From Salinibacter pepae (GTDB taxonomy: Bacteria; Bacteroidota; Rhodothermia; Rhodothermales; Salinibacteraceae), in NCBI RefSeq assembly GCF_947077775.1, contig NZ_CAMTTE010000001.1, positions 2,012,501 to 2,076,500 of the forward strand: a DNA stretch of 64,000 nucleotides, given 5' to 3'. The notes below the pieces were generated by a model that saw nothing but the letters and a program-made list of their open reading frames with translations, was not told the DNA's origin and did no database searches. A program made the translations under genes and the position numbers. Each line of letters starts with the position of its first letter. Within the stretch, counting starts at the first letter, position 1. Positions 47,172 to 56,051 of this stretch are shown one piece after another.

Positions 47172-47531
47172 CGGAAAGCAGGGGTGGGAAGGGGAGCAGA
47201 GCCGATCTCCCTTCCTGCCGCATGGGCCTCGCCGAGCGTCGCTGCCGGATCAGGAAGCCACTGCATAGACGCGTGTGGGCCAACAGTCTAACGTCTTTTG
47301 GGCACGTTCATATTTTCTTTACTTGTAGCGAGTCCCCTCCGGAGTGGTGGGGCATGGGTCGTGTCTAGGGGGGCGATCGGTAGGCCTCTTGAAGCGGGCT
47401 GGAGGTCCCCAAGCGCACCGCTCCCGCAGGTCCCCGCAGTGGACGCCGCCCTGCTCCCCCATCGAAATTCGCGCTCAGCGCACGAAGCGCTGCCCCTGCG
47501 GGCACGGGGGCGCCTGCACGCGGGGGCCTGC
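47172..47531. other. intergenic region with an A/T-rich pocket
   Basis: 360 bases. It holds the upstream region of the RMF-like gene on the left. An A/T pocket (47290-47328; TTCATATTTTCTTTACTTG) may be its promoter or a terminator for the lipoprotein gene read from the right. No gene supported. Confidence 0.4.
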
Positions 47532-48725
47532 TCACAGCGTGCACTCGCTCTCGCCAGGCCGGGCCGGACCCTGATCCGGCCGAAGGTAGCGCTGGGCTGC
47601 CTCCAGCATGAGGGGCACGTCAAAGTAAAAGGGGCTGGAGGACCCGTCCCGTCGACGCTTCAGTTCAGGCACAATTTCCCGGCCCACGAAGTCCTGCAGG
47701 AACGCCGCCCCGAGTGAGTCGCGGACCCTCGTCGCCAGCAGCAGAACGAGTGCCTTTTCGCTCAACCCGTACGTCTGCTCCGACGTCTCGGCCAGTGGCG
47801 CGATGGCCTCGGAGCGGGGGTTGTAGTAGTAGATGGAGGACACGTCCGGGTGCGACGCACGAACAAACCTGATGACCTCTCGTGCGGGCGCCGGGGTGAA
47901 TGGCAGCAGCGCCTTGGCAATCTCCAGGGAAGACTGCAGCTTGAGGAGGCCGTTTGGGGAGTAGTACCCGTCGGCCCCGCCGAAGACCGTCTCGATGCCC
48001 TTGTCGTACATCTCGCGCGAGAAGCCCTTCTTCAGGTACGCCCCTTCTGCGAACCGGGCCATGGCGTTGGCCCGACGGAACAGCGAGGCGTCCTGGGTGC
48101 CGCAGGCAATCTTGCGGACGGTATGCGGCATCTGGTTCAAGACCCACGTGTTTTCGGAGAGCGTCTGGGTGCCGTAGTTGTAGTAGTTCTTGACGACAAA
48201 TCGGCGGTCGGTTGCCCAGTACCCGTGCCTGAGGTACGCGTCGAGCACTTTGGTGGCCATCCTGCGGTGCTCGGGGTTGCCCCACCGCTCGTACGCCTCC
48301 CAGAGCGCGTCGGCGAGGAGGCCCGTCTCTTTCGACCCGGACGCGTCGGGGGCAGTGCCGGGCTTGTAGCGCCACAGGACCGTGTGGCGCGCCCGCGGGT
48401 CCCCCGTGTCGACGCGAAGGAAGTGCGCCCGGATCATGCCGTAGGCGCGGTCGAACAACGAGCGATTGCCGAGGGCCACGGCCGCGCCCATCGTGTTGCC
48501 CAGGTCCACGGCGTACGCAAAGCCGTCGTCGCGGACCGGCAATCCCGTCTTGAGGCCGTCGGCGAGGCGGGCTTCGTAGCTGCTGACAAGCTGCTCCAGC
48601 TCTTCCGAGGCCGTTTCTCCATCCGAAGCGGTAGACGTGCAGCCGCCCAGGAGCCCCGCCGCACACAGCAGGACCGTTGCGGCGAGCGTCGAGGGGGGGC
48701 ACGGCACGGAGGGGGCAGGCCACAT
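47532..48725 (-). CDS. secreted lipoprotein of unknown family, probably helical-barrel
   Basis: A 397-residue protein with a lipoprotein signal (TVLLCAAGLLGGCTST; Cys near residue 29). The mature protein has many evenly spaced helices with aromatic/acidic motifs (ARHTVLWRYKPGTAPDASGSKETGLLADALWEAYERWG, RFVVKNYYNYGTQTLSENTWVLNQMPHTVRKIA, ADGYYSPNGLLKLQSSLEIAKALLPF). The pattern suggests an alpha/alpha-toroid, as in glycoside hydrolases and lyases, but I recognise no specific family or catalytic pair. It ends in SGECTL-like polar residues. Probably acts on the periplasmic side of the membrane. Confidence 0.65.
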   Translation of the reverse strand: MWPAPSVPCPPSTLAATVLLCAAGLLGGCTSTASDGETASEELEQLVSSYEARLADGLKTGLPVRDDGFAYAVDLGNTMGAAVALGNRSLFDRAYGMIRAHFLRVDTGDPRARHTVLWRYKPGTAPDASGSKETGLLADALWEAYERWGNPEHRRMATKVLDAYLRHGYWATDRRFVVKNYYNYGTQTLSENTWVLNQMPHTVRKIACGTQDASLFRRANAMARFAEGAYLKKGFSREMYDKGIETVFGGADGYYSPNGLLKLQSSLEIAKALLPFTPAPAREVIRFVRASHPDVSSIYYYNPRSEAIAPLAETSEQTYGLSEKALVLLLATRVRDSLGAAFLQDFVGREIVPELKRRRDGSSSPFYFDVPLMLEAAQRYLRPDQGPARPGESECTL

Positions 48726-50012
48726 GGGAAGCGAATGGCGTCAGGAAATGAAGTTGGGGGCCGATCGGTGGGGACGGTCCCCGCTGTCAGTGGACTAGAC
48801 GCCACTCGCACCTGACGACCGGTTTCGTCAAGGGCGTTCGTCAAGGGCGAAGGGGACGGAGGCGGTACTGGCCGCTTGGACGTGTGCCAGCACACGCGGG
48901 GCCCCGCCTGGGAAGCGAGGCGATCGGGGTGGTGTGGAAAGAGCGACACCACGCCGCGGCCACTGCCTGCGAGAGCCCCCACTTCACAAACGGGCCCCAT
49001 CGTCCCCCGGAGGCCATCCAGGCCCGACCGGGAGGGGGATGGGCACTAAAGAGGCGACCGGGCTATTTCTCCGCCGCCGCGTTCGCGTCCTCCTTACGCC
49101 CGTCGGCAGGGGCCTCGTGTGCAGTACGGACCGATTGCCTCCGTGCTGGCTTCCACATGTGCCACTGGCTCTTGATGCTGCGCATCTTTCGTAGCTTTGG
49201 GGTAAATCGGCTTAGGAATCCGTCCATGGAAGAGTGTAGTTTATGAACAGCTATGTGCCTGAGGGCTCCATCCCGGGAGGGGCCGTTCCGCAGCGCATCG
49301 CCGGTTGCGACGGCACTGGGCCCGGGACAAATCGACCCCGCCGAACGCGGGGGCACGACGGGAAGGGCGGAGGGACGGCGTCAGACCACGGCCGCCACGG
49401 CCCCCTCCTGCCGCTACGTGGAACTGCCCCGAGCACGCCTCCGCCGCGATGTCGTGTCTCCTCTGCTCTTTTGCGGGGGGGTGATCCCGCCGGACTCTCG
49501 TCCGCCCGGCGTTCCTGACCGCCAGCGGCGCTCGATGCTGTGGACCGTTTCTGGGGCAGGGGCGCTTGGCGAGAGGGCCTGTCGTGGCGAAAGGGCCCGC
49601 AGCGACCGGGAGAGTCCGCCCAGAAACTCGTTCATGTAGGCGGGCCGAGGGCGAGAAGCCTCGGGCCGCGAAGGCCGGGACGCAGAACGGGGAGACTGTC
49701 GGGGCTCGGAAATAGGCACGCGGGAGGGAAGGGAAAAGTGTGAGGAAAGGGTCCCCTGTTGAGGACCGTCGCTTGGTTCCGTCTATGTGACGACAGGCGC
49801 CCCTTCACCGTTGTCACCACCTTGTGAGAAAAGGGCTTTCGGGACCGGAGTTACCGCGGGATCCATGCTCTCTTGTTGCGTTCTCCGTCTGCTGCGCGTC
49901 CTCGATGGGCGCGTGCGATTCCGGCGGGGGCCGGACGCCCGCGAACCCCTCACGGGGGCTGCCGCTTCAAAGCACCCCGTGCCTGTGTCCGCGCCCACGC
50001 TGCCGCCCTCCG
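48726..50012. other. mostly gene-free region upstream of carotenoid oxygenase
   Basis: About 1.3 kb. Apart from a possible 54-codon minus-strand frame (49063-49227), nothing is supported. Open frames elsewhere read as Arg/Pro/Ser-rich noise. The promoter of the carotenoid oxygenase gene should lie toward 49700-49850. An A/T pocket near 49225-49252 (GAAGAGTGTAGTTTATGAAC) precedes the small minus-strand frame. Confidence 0.4.
49063..49227 (-). CDS. possible small basic protein
   Basis: A 54-residue frame from ATG 49227: MDGFLSRFTPKLRKMRSIKS, then QWHMWKPARRQSVRTAHEAPADGRKEDANAAAEK. Unlike the surrounding noise it has a compact basic/aromatic N-terminal half and an acidic tail. An A/T-rich, promoter-like patch lies just upstream. 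No family is recognised and no ribosome-binding site is evident, so it could be chance. Confidence 0.3.
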   Translation of the reverse strand: MDGFLSRFTPKLRKMRSIKSQWHMWKPARRQSVRTAHEAPADGRKEDANAAAEK

Positions 50013-51413
50013 ATGTCTGACTACCGCCGTGGCTTCGAGAGCCTCCGCCAAGAACTCCACGAGCCGTCCCTGCCGGTGGAGGGGGCGTGGCCGGACTGGC
50101 TGGAGGGCACCCTCATCCGCAACGGGCCGGCGCAATTCGAGGTGGGGGACGAGGACTACAACCACTGGTTCGACGGCCACGCAATGCTGCACGCATTTCG
50201 GATGCGGGACGGGATCGTGGCGTACCGCAACCGCTTCGTGCGGTCACAGAGCCGCACGGAGGCGCTGGAGCAAGGGCGAATCGCGCGGTCCGAGTTCGCG
50301 ACGGACCCCTGCATGTCGCTCTTCGGGCGGGTGATGAGCGTATTCAACCCCACCCCCACGGACAACGCCAGCATCAACGTCGCCCGCCTGGACGACCAGT
50401 ACGTCGCGCTGACGGCCACGCCCCTCCCCGTCGCCTTCGACCCGGAGACGCTAGAGACCGCAGGGGTGGTGGAGTACGACGACGACGTGGACGTGGACAT
50501 GTCGACGCCGCACCCGCAGGTCGAACCGGACACGGGGCGCATGCTCTTCCACACGTTGTCCTTCGGGCGCCAGTGCCAGTACGGGATCTACGGCACGGCG
50601 GCAAAAAGCAAGACACGCCGCCCGGTCGCGACGCTGGACGTGGACCGGCCGAGCTACATGCACAGCTTCGGCATGTCGGAGCGTTACGTCATCCTGTCGG
50701 AGTGGCCGCTCGTGGTGAACCCGACGGACCTGCTGCTCCGGGGGCGGCCGTTCATCGAGAACTTTGCGTGGCAGCCGGAGCGGGGGACCCGGTTCCGCGT
50801 GCTCCGGAAGGCGGATGGCGCCGAGGTGGCGACCTGTGAGGCGGAGGCGGCGTTTGGCTTCCACCACGTCAATGCCTTCGAGCGGGACGGGGCGGTGGTC
50901 TGCGACATCGTCACGTACCCGGACGCGTCGGTCGTTGAGGAGCTCGCCCTCGACCGGCTGCGCAGCGACGCCCCGTCGCGCGGCAGTGGGCACCTGCGCC
51001 GTTATCGCCTGCCCCTCGACGGCGGGGCGGCCGCCTCTACGCTCCGAGGGGAGGAGCGCATCGAGCTGCCGCGCATCCACGACGGCCCGGCGACGGGCCG
51101 CCCCTACCAGTACGTCTACGGCGTGGGGACGCGGGCGGCGGGGCAGTTTACGGATCAGCTCGTGAAGACCGACGTGCCGGCGGGCACGGCGCAGACCTGG
51201 CACGAAGAGGGCACGTACCCCGGCGAGCCGGTCTTTGTAGCCGCGCCGGACGGGGCACGCGAAGACGACGGGGTGGTGCTGTCCGTGGTGCTGGACCCGG
51301 ACGCCCAGCAGTCGTTCCTGCTCGTCCTCGACGCGTCCTCGTTCACGGAGCGGGCGCGGGCCGCCGTGCCCCACCCCATCCCGTTCGGGTTCCACGGGCA
51401 GTTCTTCGACTGA
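50013..51413 (+). CDS. carotenoid oxygenase (RPE65/BCO family)
   Basis: A 466-residue iron-dependent dioxygenase from ATG 50013. Family landmarks: EGTLIRNGPAQFEVG and NHWFDGHAMLHAFRM near the N-terminus. The four iron-binding histidines are His167 (STPHPQVEPDTG), His217 (SYMHSFGMSERY), His284 or His285 (FGFHHVNAFE) and His461 (FGFHGQFFD, four residues from the end). The family cleaves carotenoid double bonds. In a halophile of this type the natural product would be retinal from beta-carotene, the chromophore of rhodopsins, but apocarotenal production cannot be excluded. No rhodopsin or carotenoid-synthesis gene is in the window. The unknown gene at 51576 follows in the same direction. Confidence 0.92.
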   Translation: MSDYRRGFESLRQELHEPSLPVEGAWPDWLEGTLIRNGPAQFEVGDEDYNHWFDGHAMLHAFRMRDGIVAYRNRFVRSQSRTEALEQGRIARSEFATDPCMSLFGRVMSVFNPTPTDNASINVARLDDQYVALTATPLPVAFDPETLETAGVVEYDDDVDVDMSTPHPQVEPDTGRMLFHTLSFGRQCQYGIYGTAAKSKTRRPVATLDVDRPSYMHSFGMSERYVILSEWPLVVNPTDLLLRGRPFIENFAWQPERGTRFRVLRKADGAEVATCEAEAAFGFHHVNAFERDGAVVCDIVTYPDASVVEELALDRLRSDAPSRGSGHLRRYRLPLDGGAAASTLRGEERIELPRIHDGPATGRPYQYVYGVGTRAAGQFTDQLVKTDVPAGTAQTWHEEGTYPGEPVFVAAPDGAREDDGVVLSVVLDPDAQQSFLLVLDASSFTERARAAVPHPIPFGFHGQFFD

Positions 51414-51575
51414 ATGGTTTGGGGCCGAGGCCTCCAGGGCATGCGTCGGCGCACCCCTCGGTGGAACAGGCCGCGGGGGCGACGGGGACGGCCGGTCCTC
51501 GGAGAACCCCTTCCGGCCCCGTGCAGGTTTCCACCAGTCCACGTGTCCGTTGCGACCAATCTGTCCCCGGCGCCC

Positions 51576-52292
51576 ATGGCCGACCCGCCCGACACCCTGA
51601 AGTACTTCCACAAAGAACCGGCGGTCCTGGAGCCCGTCGTGCCGGGCCGCGACCCCGACGCCCGGCGCCGGCAGGAGCGGTCCGACGTCCCGCCCGACGA
51701 GGCCATTCTGCACGGCGATCCCTTCGAGACAGAGCGAACCGAAAGCGCGACCGTCTATCGCGGGTACCTGGCGGGCACAAACCACGCGCAGGGCCGGGTC
51801 GGCCTCACTGCGCTCCGCCGCCCCGTCGAGGCGTTTGTTGGGCCGATTCTGGAGGCCCTCGGGGGCCCCTGGTGGGGGCGGAGCGGCCCGGACGAGCAGG
51901 TGGAGGCCCTCCCCCCCGACAAGGCCCGGCGCGTGCTCCAGGAGCCGGGGGCCACGCGGGTGCTCGTGACGGCGGAGTCGCCAGTGCCGGACGACGTCAT
52001 CGCCGAGGCGGCCGTGCAGGAGCCGGATCGGGCCCGTCCCGCCCTGTCCGCCCTGCTGGGAGCGGCTCAGGTGGCCCTTTTCCCGGCGCCGGCCCACGAC
52101 GGGCACGACTGGCGCCTCTGGTCGGCGGCCCCGATGCGCCGGCGGCTCGCGGGCGCATTTCGGAACCGCCCCGTTTCGGGAGCGCGGCGGTTTGTGATCC
52201 CCGCCGCGAAGGCGCGGTCCGAGTCCAAGTTTTACTTCGACATGTGGCGCCCCGCCGACGCCAACCTCCCGGGGTACGTCGAGGAGGTCTGA
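51576..52292 (+). CDS. hypothetical protein downstream of carotenoid oxygenase
   Basis: A 238-residue acidic protein from ATG 51576; no family recognised. No signal peptide or membrane helix. Notable segments: TLKYFHKEPAVLEPVVPGRDPDARRRQERSDVPPDEAILHGDPFETERTESATVYRGYLAGTN near the N-terminus, a central ALGGPWWGRSG, and a C-terminal RFVIPAAKARSESKFYFDMWRPADANLPGYVEEV. It starts 162 bases after the carotenoid oxygenase and may share its transcript, so a link to carotenoid or retinal metabolism is possible but unproven. Confidence 0.55.
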   Translation: MADPPDTLKYFHKEPAVLEPVVPGRDPDARRRQERSDVPPDEAILHGDPFETERTESATVYRGYLAGTNHAQGRVGLTALRRPVEAFVGPILEALGGPWWGRSGPDEQVEALPPDKARRVLQEPGATRVLVTAESPVPDDVIAEAAVQEPDRARPALSALLGAAQVALFPAPAHDGHDWRLWSAAPMRRRLAGAFRNRPVSGARRFVIPAAKARSESKFYFDMWRPADANLPGYVEEV

Positions 52293-52438
52293 AAACGTGG
52301 GGCGAGCGCCTCCGCCCCTCAGCAGGCAGGCGCAAGAAGCGGCAGGACCGAGAGGGAGACGCGAAGGGGCAGGGCGTGAGGACGAACCCCCGTTTTCTTA
52401 GGGCACCACCATGCTGTCCCAAACGTCCCGCTCCACTT

Positions 52439-52657
52439 ATGGAAGACGAAACGCCGGCCCCGAGTTCGATCGAGTTTGCACTGACGCTCTTCTTCGCGAT
52501 CGTGACGGCCGTGGCGATTGGGGTCCAGACCCGTCCCCTTCTTGGTGGGACCGTGACGCAGGACCTCACGCGGATGTGTCTGTCCGGAGTGGCGGGAGGA
52601 CTGATTGCATGGTTTCTGTGGCGGTACCGGAAGGGGGACTACACGCCGGGCCGTTGA
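52439..52657 (+). CDS. small two-helix membrane protein
   Basis: A 72-residue protein from ATG 52439. An acidic N-terminus (MEDETPAPSS) is followed by two membrane helices (IEFALTLFFAIVTAVAIGV; LTRMCLSGVAGGLIAWFLW) and a basic tail (RYRKGDYTPGR), predicting both ends in the cytoplasm. No family recognised. It lies between the hypothetical gene and the convergent kinase. Confidence 0.6.
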   Translation: MEDETPAPSSIEFALTLFFAIVTAVAIGVQTRPLLGGTVTQDLTRMCLSGVAGGLIAWFLWRYRKGDYTPGR

Positions 52658-52780
52658 CATCTGTCGCCGGGCGCCCGTGGCACGAGAAAGCGTTTCGGGG
52701 GGCGAAGTGCGGGCCCTGGTGATCCGTGACTGGAGGGCGAACACCGCATCGGTGTCAGAAGGCCCGCCTACGGAGGCGGC

Positions 52781-54139
52781 TCAAGACCCGGCCGTGTCAA
52801 CACCGGTGACCTCGAAGCGGGCGCCCCCGCTCTCGCTCGCAGATACCGACAGGGACCAGCCGTGGGCCTTCGCAACCTCCTGGACGATGACGAGCCCCAG
52901 TCCCGTTCCGCCGTCACGGGTGCTGTGCCCCGCTTCGAAAATCGTCTCGCGCCGGTCCGGGGGAATGCCAGGCCCGTCATCCGCGACGAAGAATCCGTCC
53001 TCGGTTCTGCCGGCCGTCACGGTCGCCGCCGCCCCGGCGTGATCGATCGCATTGCGGAGGAGGTTCTCCAGAAGCTGCTGCAGGCGGCCCTCGTGGGCCA
53101 GGAAGGCTGAAGCGCACCGGGGCGAGGAGCCGGCCTCCGTCTCGGCTGTGTTCGCAATCCTGAGGGTCGCCTCCGCCGTCCCGGCCTGCTCCCACGATGC
53201 CCGGACGGCATCCCTAAATCGAATCGCCGTCAGGTCGTCCGGCCCGAGGGTCTGTGCGCCGTGGGCCAAGGCCAGGGTGTCGGTGATGATGCCCTCCATC
53301 CGGTCCAGGGCGCGTCTGGAGATCCGCAGGTGCCTTTGCAACTTTTCCGACGTGGGCTTCTCCGGCCCGGCCCCGTCATCACCGGCCTCCTCGTCGCCAG
53401 CCTCGGGCGACGCCCCCGCCGCGTGCGCCCCTTCGTCGCCGAGAAGGCGCTGGGCCATGTGCAGGTTCATTTGGGCCGCGTTGAGTGGGTTGCGCAGGTC
53501 GTGGGTCACCAGCTCGGCAAACTGCTCGGTCCGCTCCCGAGACCGCTGCCGCTCAAGCTCGTAGCGGGCCCAGCGGGTCAGAAGCTCCACCAGCGCCTCC
53601 TCCTCGTCGCTGAACGGCTGGGCCCGAGGGGTTCGGGACGCAAAGCAAAACGTGCCGTACAGCTCGCCCTCCACCTCAATCCGAGACCCGATGTACGCCC
53701 CAAGCCCGAAGCGGTCGTAGGCCGGCTCCGCCGCCCGCCCGTCGGTGGGGGCGTTCTGGATCGACAGCAGCTCCTCCCGACGGATGGTCCGCTGGCAGTA
53801 GGCTTCCGAGAGCGGACAGGTCTTTCCGGACTGAAGAAGCGGGTGGTCTCCGGAGGCGTACAGAATTTTTTGAGTGGCTTCTTCCGGGCCTGATCCCTCC
53901 TCCGACGACGCCGGGGACACGTCTCGTCCCTCATGGGCGGCGGTGTTCGCCCCCTCGATTCGGCTTAAAAATCCGAAGGGCAGGTCCAGGTGCCGCCGGC
54001 CGAGGTCGATCAGGCGGCGGGTTTTTTCCTCAAAGGTGGCCTCTCCGTCGGCAGTAATCCGGTACATGCGTCGGAACACCGATGGCCCCTCCGGGGAGGC
54101 GTCCTCGCGTGAAGGCCGTTGCGTCTCGCCGTCTGGCAT
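52781..54139 (-). CDS. cytoplasmic GAF sensor histidine kinase
   Basis: A 452-residue soluble kinase from ATG 54139. A GAF domain (about 20-190) contains CPLSEAYCQRTI and AYDRFGLGAYIGSRIEVEGELYGTFCFAS. HisKA follows with His213 (LVTHDLRNPLNAAQMNL), then a Gly/Ala/Glu-rich insertion, a second helix (HLRISRRALDRMEGIITDTLALAHG), and an ATPase domain (LLENLLRNAIDH, DDGPGIP, TGLGLVIV). It is a shortened paralogue of the kinase at 5446-7401, which carries two extra PAS domains; the CPLSE-YC and FGLG-YIGS segments are shared almost verbatim. No response regulator nearby. Confidence 0.88.
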   Translation of the reverse strand: MPDGETQRPSREDASPEGPSVFRRMYRITADGEATFEEKTRRLIDLGRRHLDLPFGFLSRIEGANTAAHEGRDVSPASSEEGSGPEEATQKILYASGDHPLLQSGKTCPLSEAYCQRTIRREELLSIQNAPTDGRAAEPAYDRFGLGAYIGSRIEVEGELYGTFCFASRTPRAQPFSDEEEALVELLTRWARYELERQRSRERTEQFAELVTHDLRNPLNAAQMNLHMAQRLLGDEGAHAAGASPEAGDEEAGDDGAGPEKPTSEKLQRHLRISRRALDRMEGIITDTLALAHGAQTLGPDDLTAIRFRDAVRASWEQAGTAEATLRIANTAETEAGSSPRCASAFLAHEGRLQQLLENLLRNAIDHAGAAATVTAGRTEDGFFVADDGPGIPPDRRETIFEAGHSTRDGGTGLGLVIVQEVAKAHGWSLSVSASESGGARFEVTGVDTAGS

Positions 54140-54340
54140 TGCGGACGTATCAGTGCGGGCAGGAAGCAGAGAGGGACGGCCGGGCCCTGGCCGTTCCACA
54201 GTATGTTAAGGAGGCGCCCGCCTGAATTCAATTGCTTCGCGTGCGTGCGGTCGCAGGGGGCGTCTTCCTGGTGTCTGTCCTTGCATTTCTCCATCATAGA
54301 AACTACCGTGGGCATACATGTTGTGAACACCCCGTCCTCC

Positions 54341-54466
54341 TGAAGGCCGCGCTGTCGTGGCGTGGCGGCAGGTGCGGTGCCCGTGCGCACCGCCCTGCGT
54401 CTCGGGGGAAGCCCGGTGAAATTCCGGCACTGTCGCGCAACGGTCAAAGTCCGAATGCCCGCTTGA
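54341..54466 (+). ncRNA. cobalamin (AdoCbl) riboswitch
   Basis: Three conserved pieces occur in the right order and spacing: GGGAAGCCCGGTGAAATTCC (54405-54424, the GGGAA...GGTGAAA core), CACTGTCGCGCAACGGT (54428-54444, the CGCAACuGU core), and AAAGTCCGAATGCCCGC (54446-54462), a good match to the B12 box (AGYCMGGAxACCxGCC). 5' boundary approximate. It precedes nrdB-nrdA on the same strand. Cobalamin riboswitches controlling class I ribonucleotide reductase are known where a B12-dependent reductase can substitute. Confidence 0.88.
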
Positions 54467-54481
54467 GGAGCGACCCGACAC

Positions 54482-54508
54482 TCAGCCCAGCCGAGATGGC
54501 CGGGCTGA
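54482..54508 (+). promoter_or_regulatory. stem-loop after the riboswitch, candidate expression platform
   Basis: TCAGCCCAGCC (54482-54492) pairs with GGCCGGGCTGA (54498-54508) around the loop GAGAT, with one A-C mismatch. It begins 20 bases after the B12 box. No T-run follows, so it would act as a Rho-assisted terminator, pause site or antiterminator alternative rather than a classic intrinsic terminator. Confidence 0.55.
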
Positions 54509-54974
54509 CCTCAGTGTCCGCCCTACGCGTCATAGGGCCGCGGTCCGCGACGTGGAGTGTATGTGACTGGCTCTGGTGGCCCGCCCCTACCGTAGCGCGG
54601 ATGCGCTCGCGGTGCCGGCCTGCCGATCCACTGCACTTCTCTTGCGCTCTGCCGCCTTCGTGACGCGTCCCGGCGTCCGAAGGCTTTTTCTATGTCTCAG
54701 AGCGCGCTGTGTCGTCCCCCGTTCCGCCCTCCGGTTGTCCCGTGCGAGGCCCCCGCCGGGAGCCCCACCGTGCCCCTGCAGCCCAGCTCCGGACGTGCGG
54801 TCGTCCTCCGGCCTGCCTGTCCGGCGCCTCCCGCCCAAGCAGGGAGGCCCCACAGACGAAAGGGGGAGCGATGCCCTCTCGTAGCGCCCCGACTGTGCCG
54901 CACGGCGACGCCTTCGGCCCCCAACGCGGAGCTCCTAACTCCCCGCTGTTTTCTCTATCCAGACTGTTCTTCCC

Positions 54975-55949
54975 ATGAGCATCTTCGACGAGCGTGTCAA
55001 CCTGAAGCCCTACGAGTACCCGCACCTGCTGGAGTTTAAGACGGCCATACGGCAGTCCTACTGGGTCCACGACGAGTTTAGCTTCGAAGGGGACGTGCAG
55101 GACTTCCGCGTCAACTGCACCGACGCCGAGCGCAGTGTCATCAAGAAAACGATGCTCGCGATTGCCCAGGTCGAGGTGGCGGTTAAGACCTTCTGGGCCG
55201 ACATCTACGACCGCCTGCCGGTGCCGGAGGTCGGGGCCGTGGGGATGACCTTTGCCGAAAGCGAGGTGCGCCACCTGGATGCCTACTCGCACCTCTTGGA
55301 GCTGCTGGGCCTGAATGACGCGTTCGAGCGAATCGAGGAGATTCCGGCCCTCATCGACCGCGTCGAGTACCTGAACAGCGCCCTGGAGGGGACGGGCAGC
55401 CGCGACGAACGGGCCTTTGCCCACTCCATCCTGCTCTTCTCGATCTTCATCGAGCATGTCAGCCTCTTCAGCCAGTTTCTCATCATGCTCTCGTTCGACA
55501 AGCATGAGAAGCGGTTCAAGGGCGTGGCCAATGCCGTGGAGGCCACCTCGAAGGAGGAGCAGATCCACGGGCTCTTCGGCGTGGAGCTAATGAACATCAT
55601 CCGCGAGGAGCACCCGGAGTGGTTCGGCCCGGCGTTCGAACAGGAGGTGCGGGCGGCCTGCGAGGAGGCATACGACGCCGAGCAGAAGGTGCTCGATTGG
55701 ATCTTCGCGGACGGGGAGCTCGACTTCCTCCCGCGGCCGGTCGTGGATGCGTTCCTGCGCGACAAGTTCAACGAGTCGCTGAAGAACGTGGACGTCGACC
55801 CGATCTTCGAGGTCGACCCCGAGCACCTCGGCGAGACCCGCTGGTTCTACGAGGAGATCCTGCTCACGAAGGGCAACGACTTCTTCTCGAAGCGCTCGAC
55901 CAGCTACTCGAAGATGACGCAGAGCGTGAGCGGAGACGATCTCTTCTAG
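54975..55949 (+). CDS. nrdB: class I ribonucleotide reductase, beta subunit
   Basis: A 324-residue diiron protein that generates the radical used by NrdA to make deoxyribonucleotides. Metal-site motifs: Glu97-x2-His100 with Tyr104 (AESEVRHLDAYSHLLE), matching the spacing of E. coli Glu115/His118/Tyr122, so a tyrosyl radical is expected; and Glu195-x2-His198 (TSKEEQIHGLFGVEL) for the second half-site. The C-terminus (SVSGDDLF) resembles the acidic tail that docks on NrdA. It is first in the operon, before nrdA, reversing the E. coli order. The upstream cobalamin riboswitch implies repression when B12 is plentiful. Confidence 0.95.
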   Translation: MSIFDERVNLKPYEYPHLLEFKTAIRQSYWVHDEFSFEGDVQDFRVNCTDAERSVIKKTMLAIAQVEVAVKTFWADIYDRLPVPEVGAVGMTFAESEVRHLDAYSHLLELLGLNDAFERIEEIPALIDRVEYLNSALEGTGSRDERAFAHSILLFSIFIEHVSLFSQFLIMLSFDKHEKRFKGVANAVEATSKEEQIHGLFGVELMNIIREEHPEWFGPAFEQEVRAACEEAYDAEQKVLDWIFADGELDFLPRPVVDAFLRDKFNESLKNVDVDPIFEVDPEHLGETRWFYEEILLTKGNDFFSKRSTSYSKMTQSVSGDDLF

Positions 55950-56051
55950 GGCCCCGGTCCATCCCGTCTGTCCCGCACGCGAACTGCCCCATGGGCTCGT
56001 CCTGTGGGGGCTCCTCGAAGGCGCTTCCCTTTTTCCAACCCGAACGACTCC

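Larger units (their letters stand above)
54140..54974. other. nrdBA leader region
   Basis: 835 bases with no supported gene between the kinase start and nrdB. The plus strand holds the cobalamin riboswitch (about 54341-54466) and a stem-loop just after it. The remaining 465 bases to nrdB are G/C-rich with no recognisable frame. The promoter of the riboswitch transcript is probably in the A/T-richer part at about 54230-54320. Confidence 0.6.
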
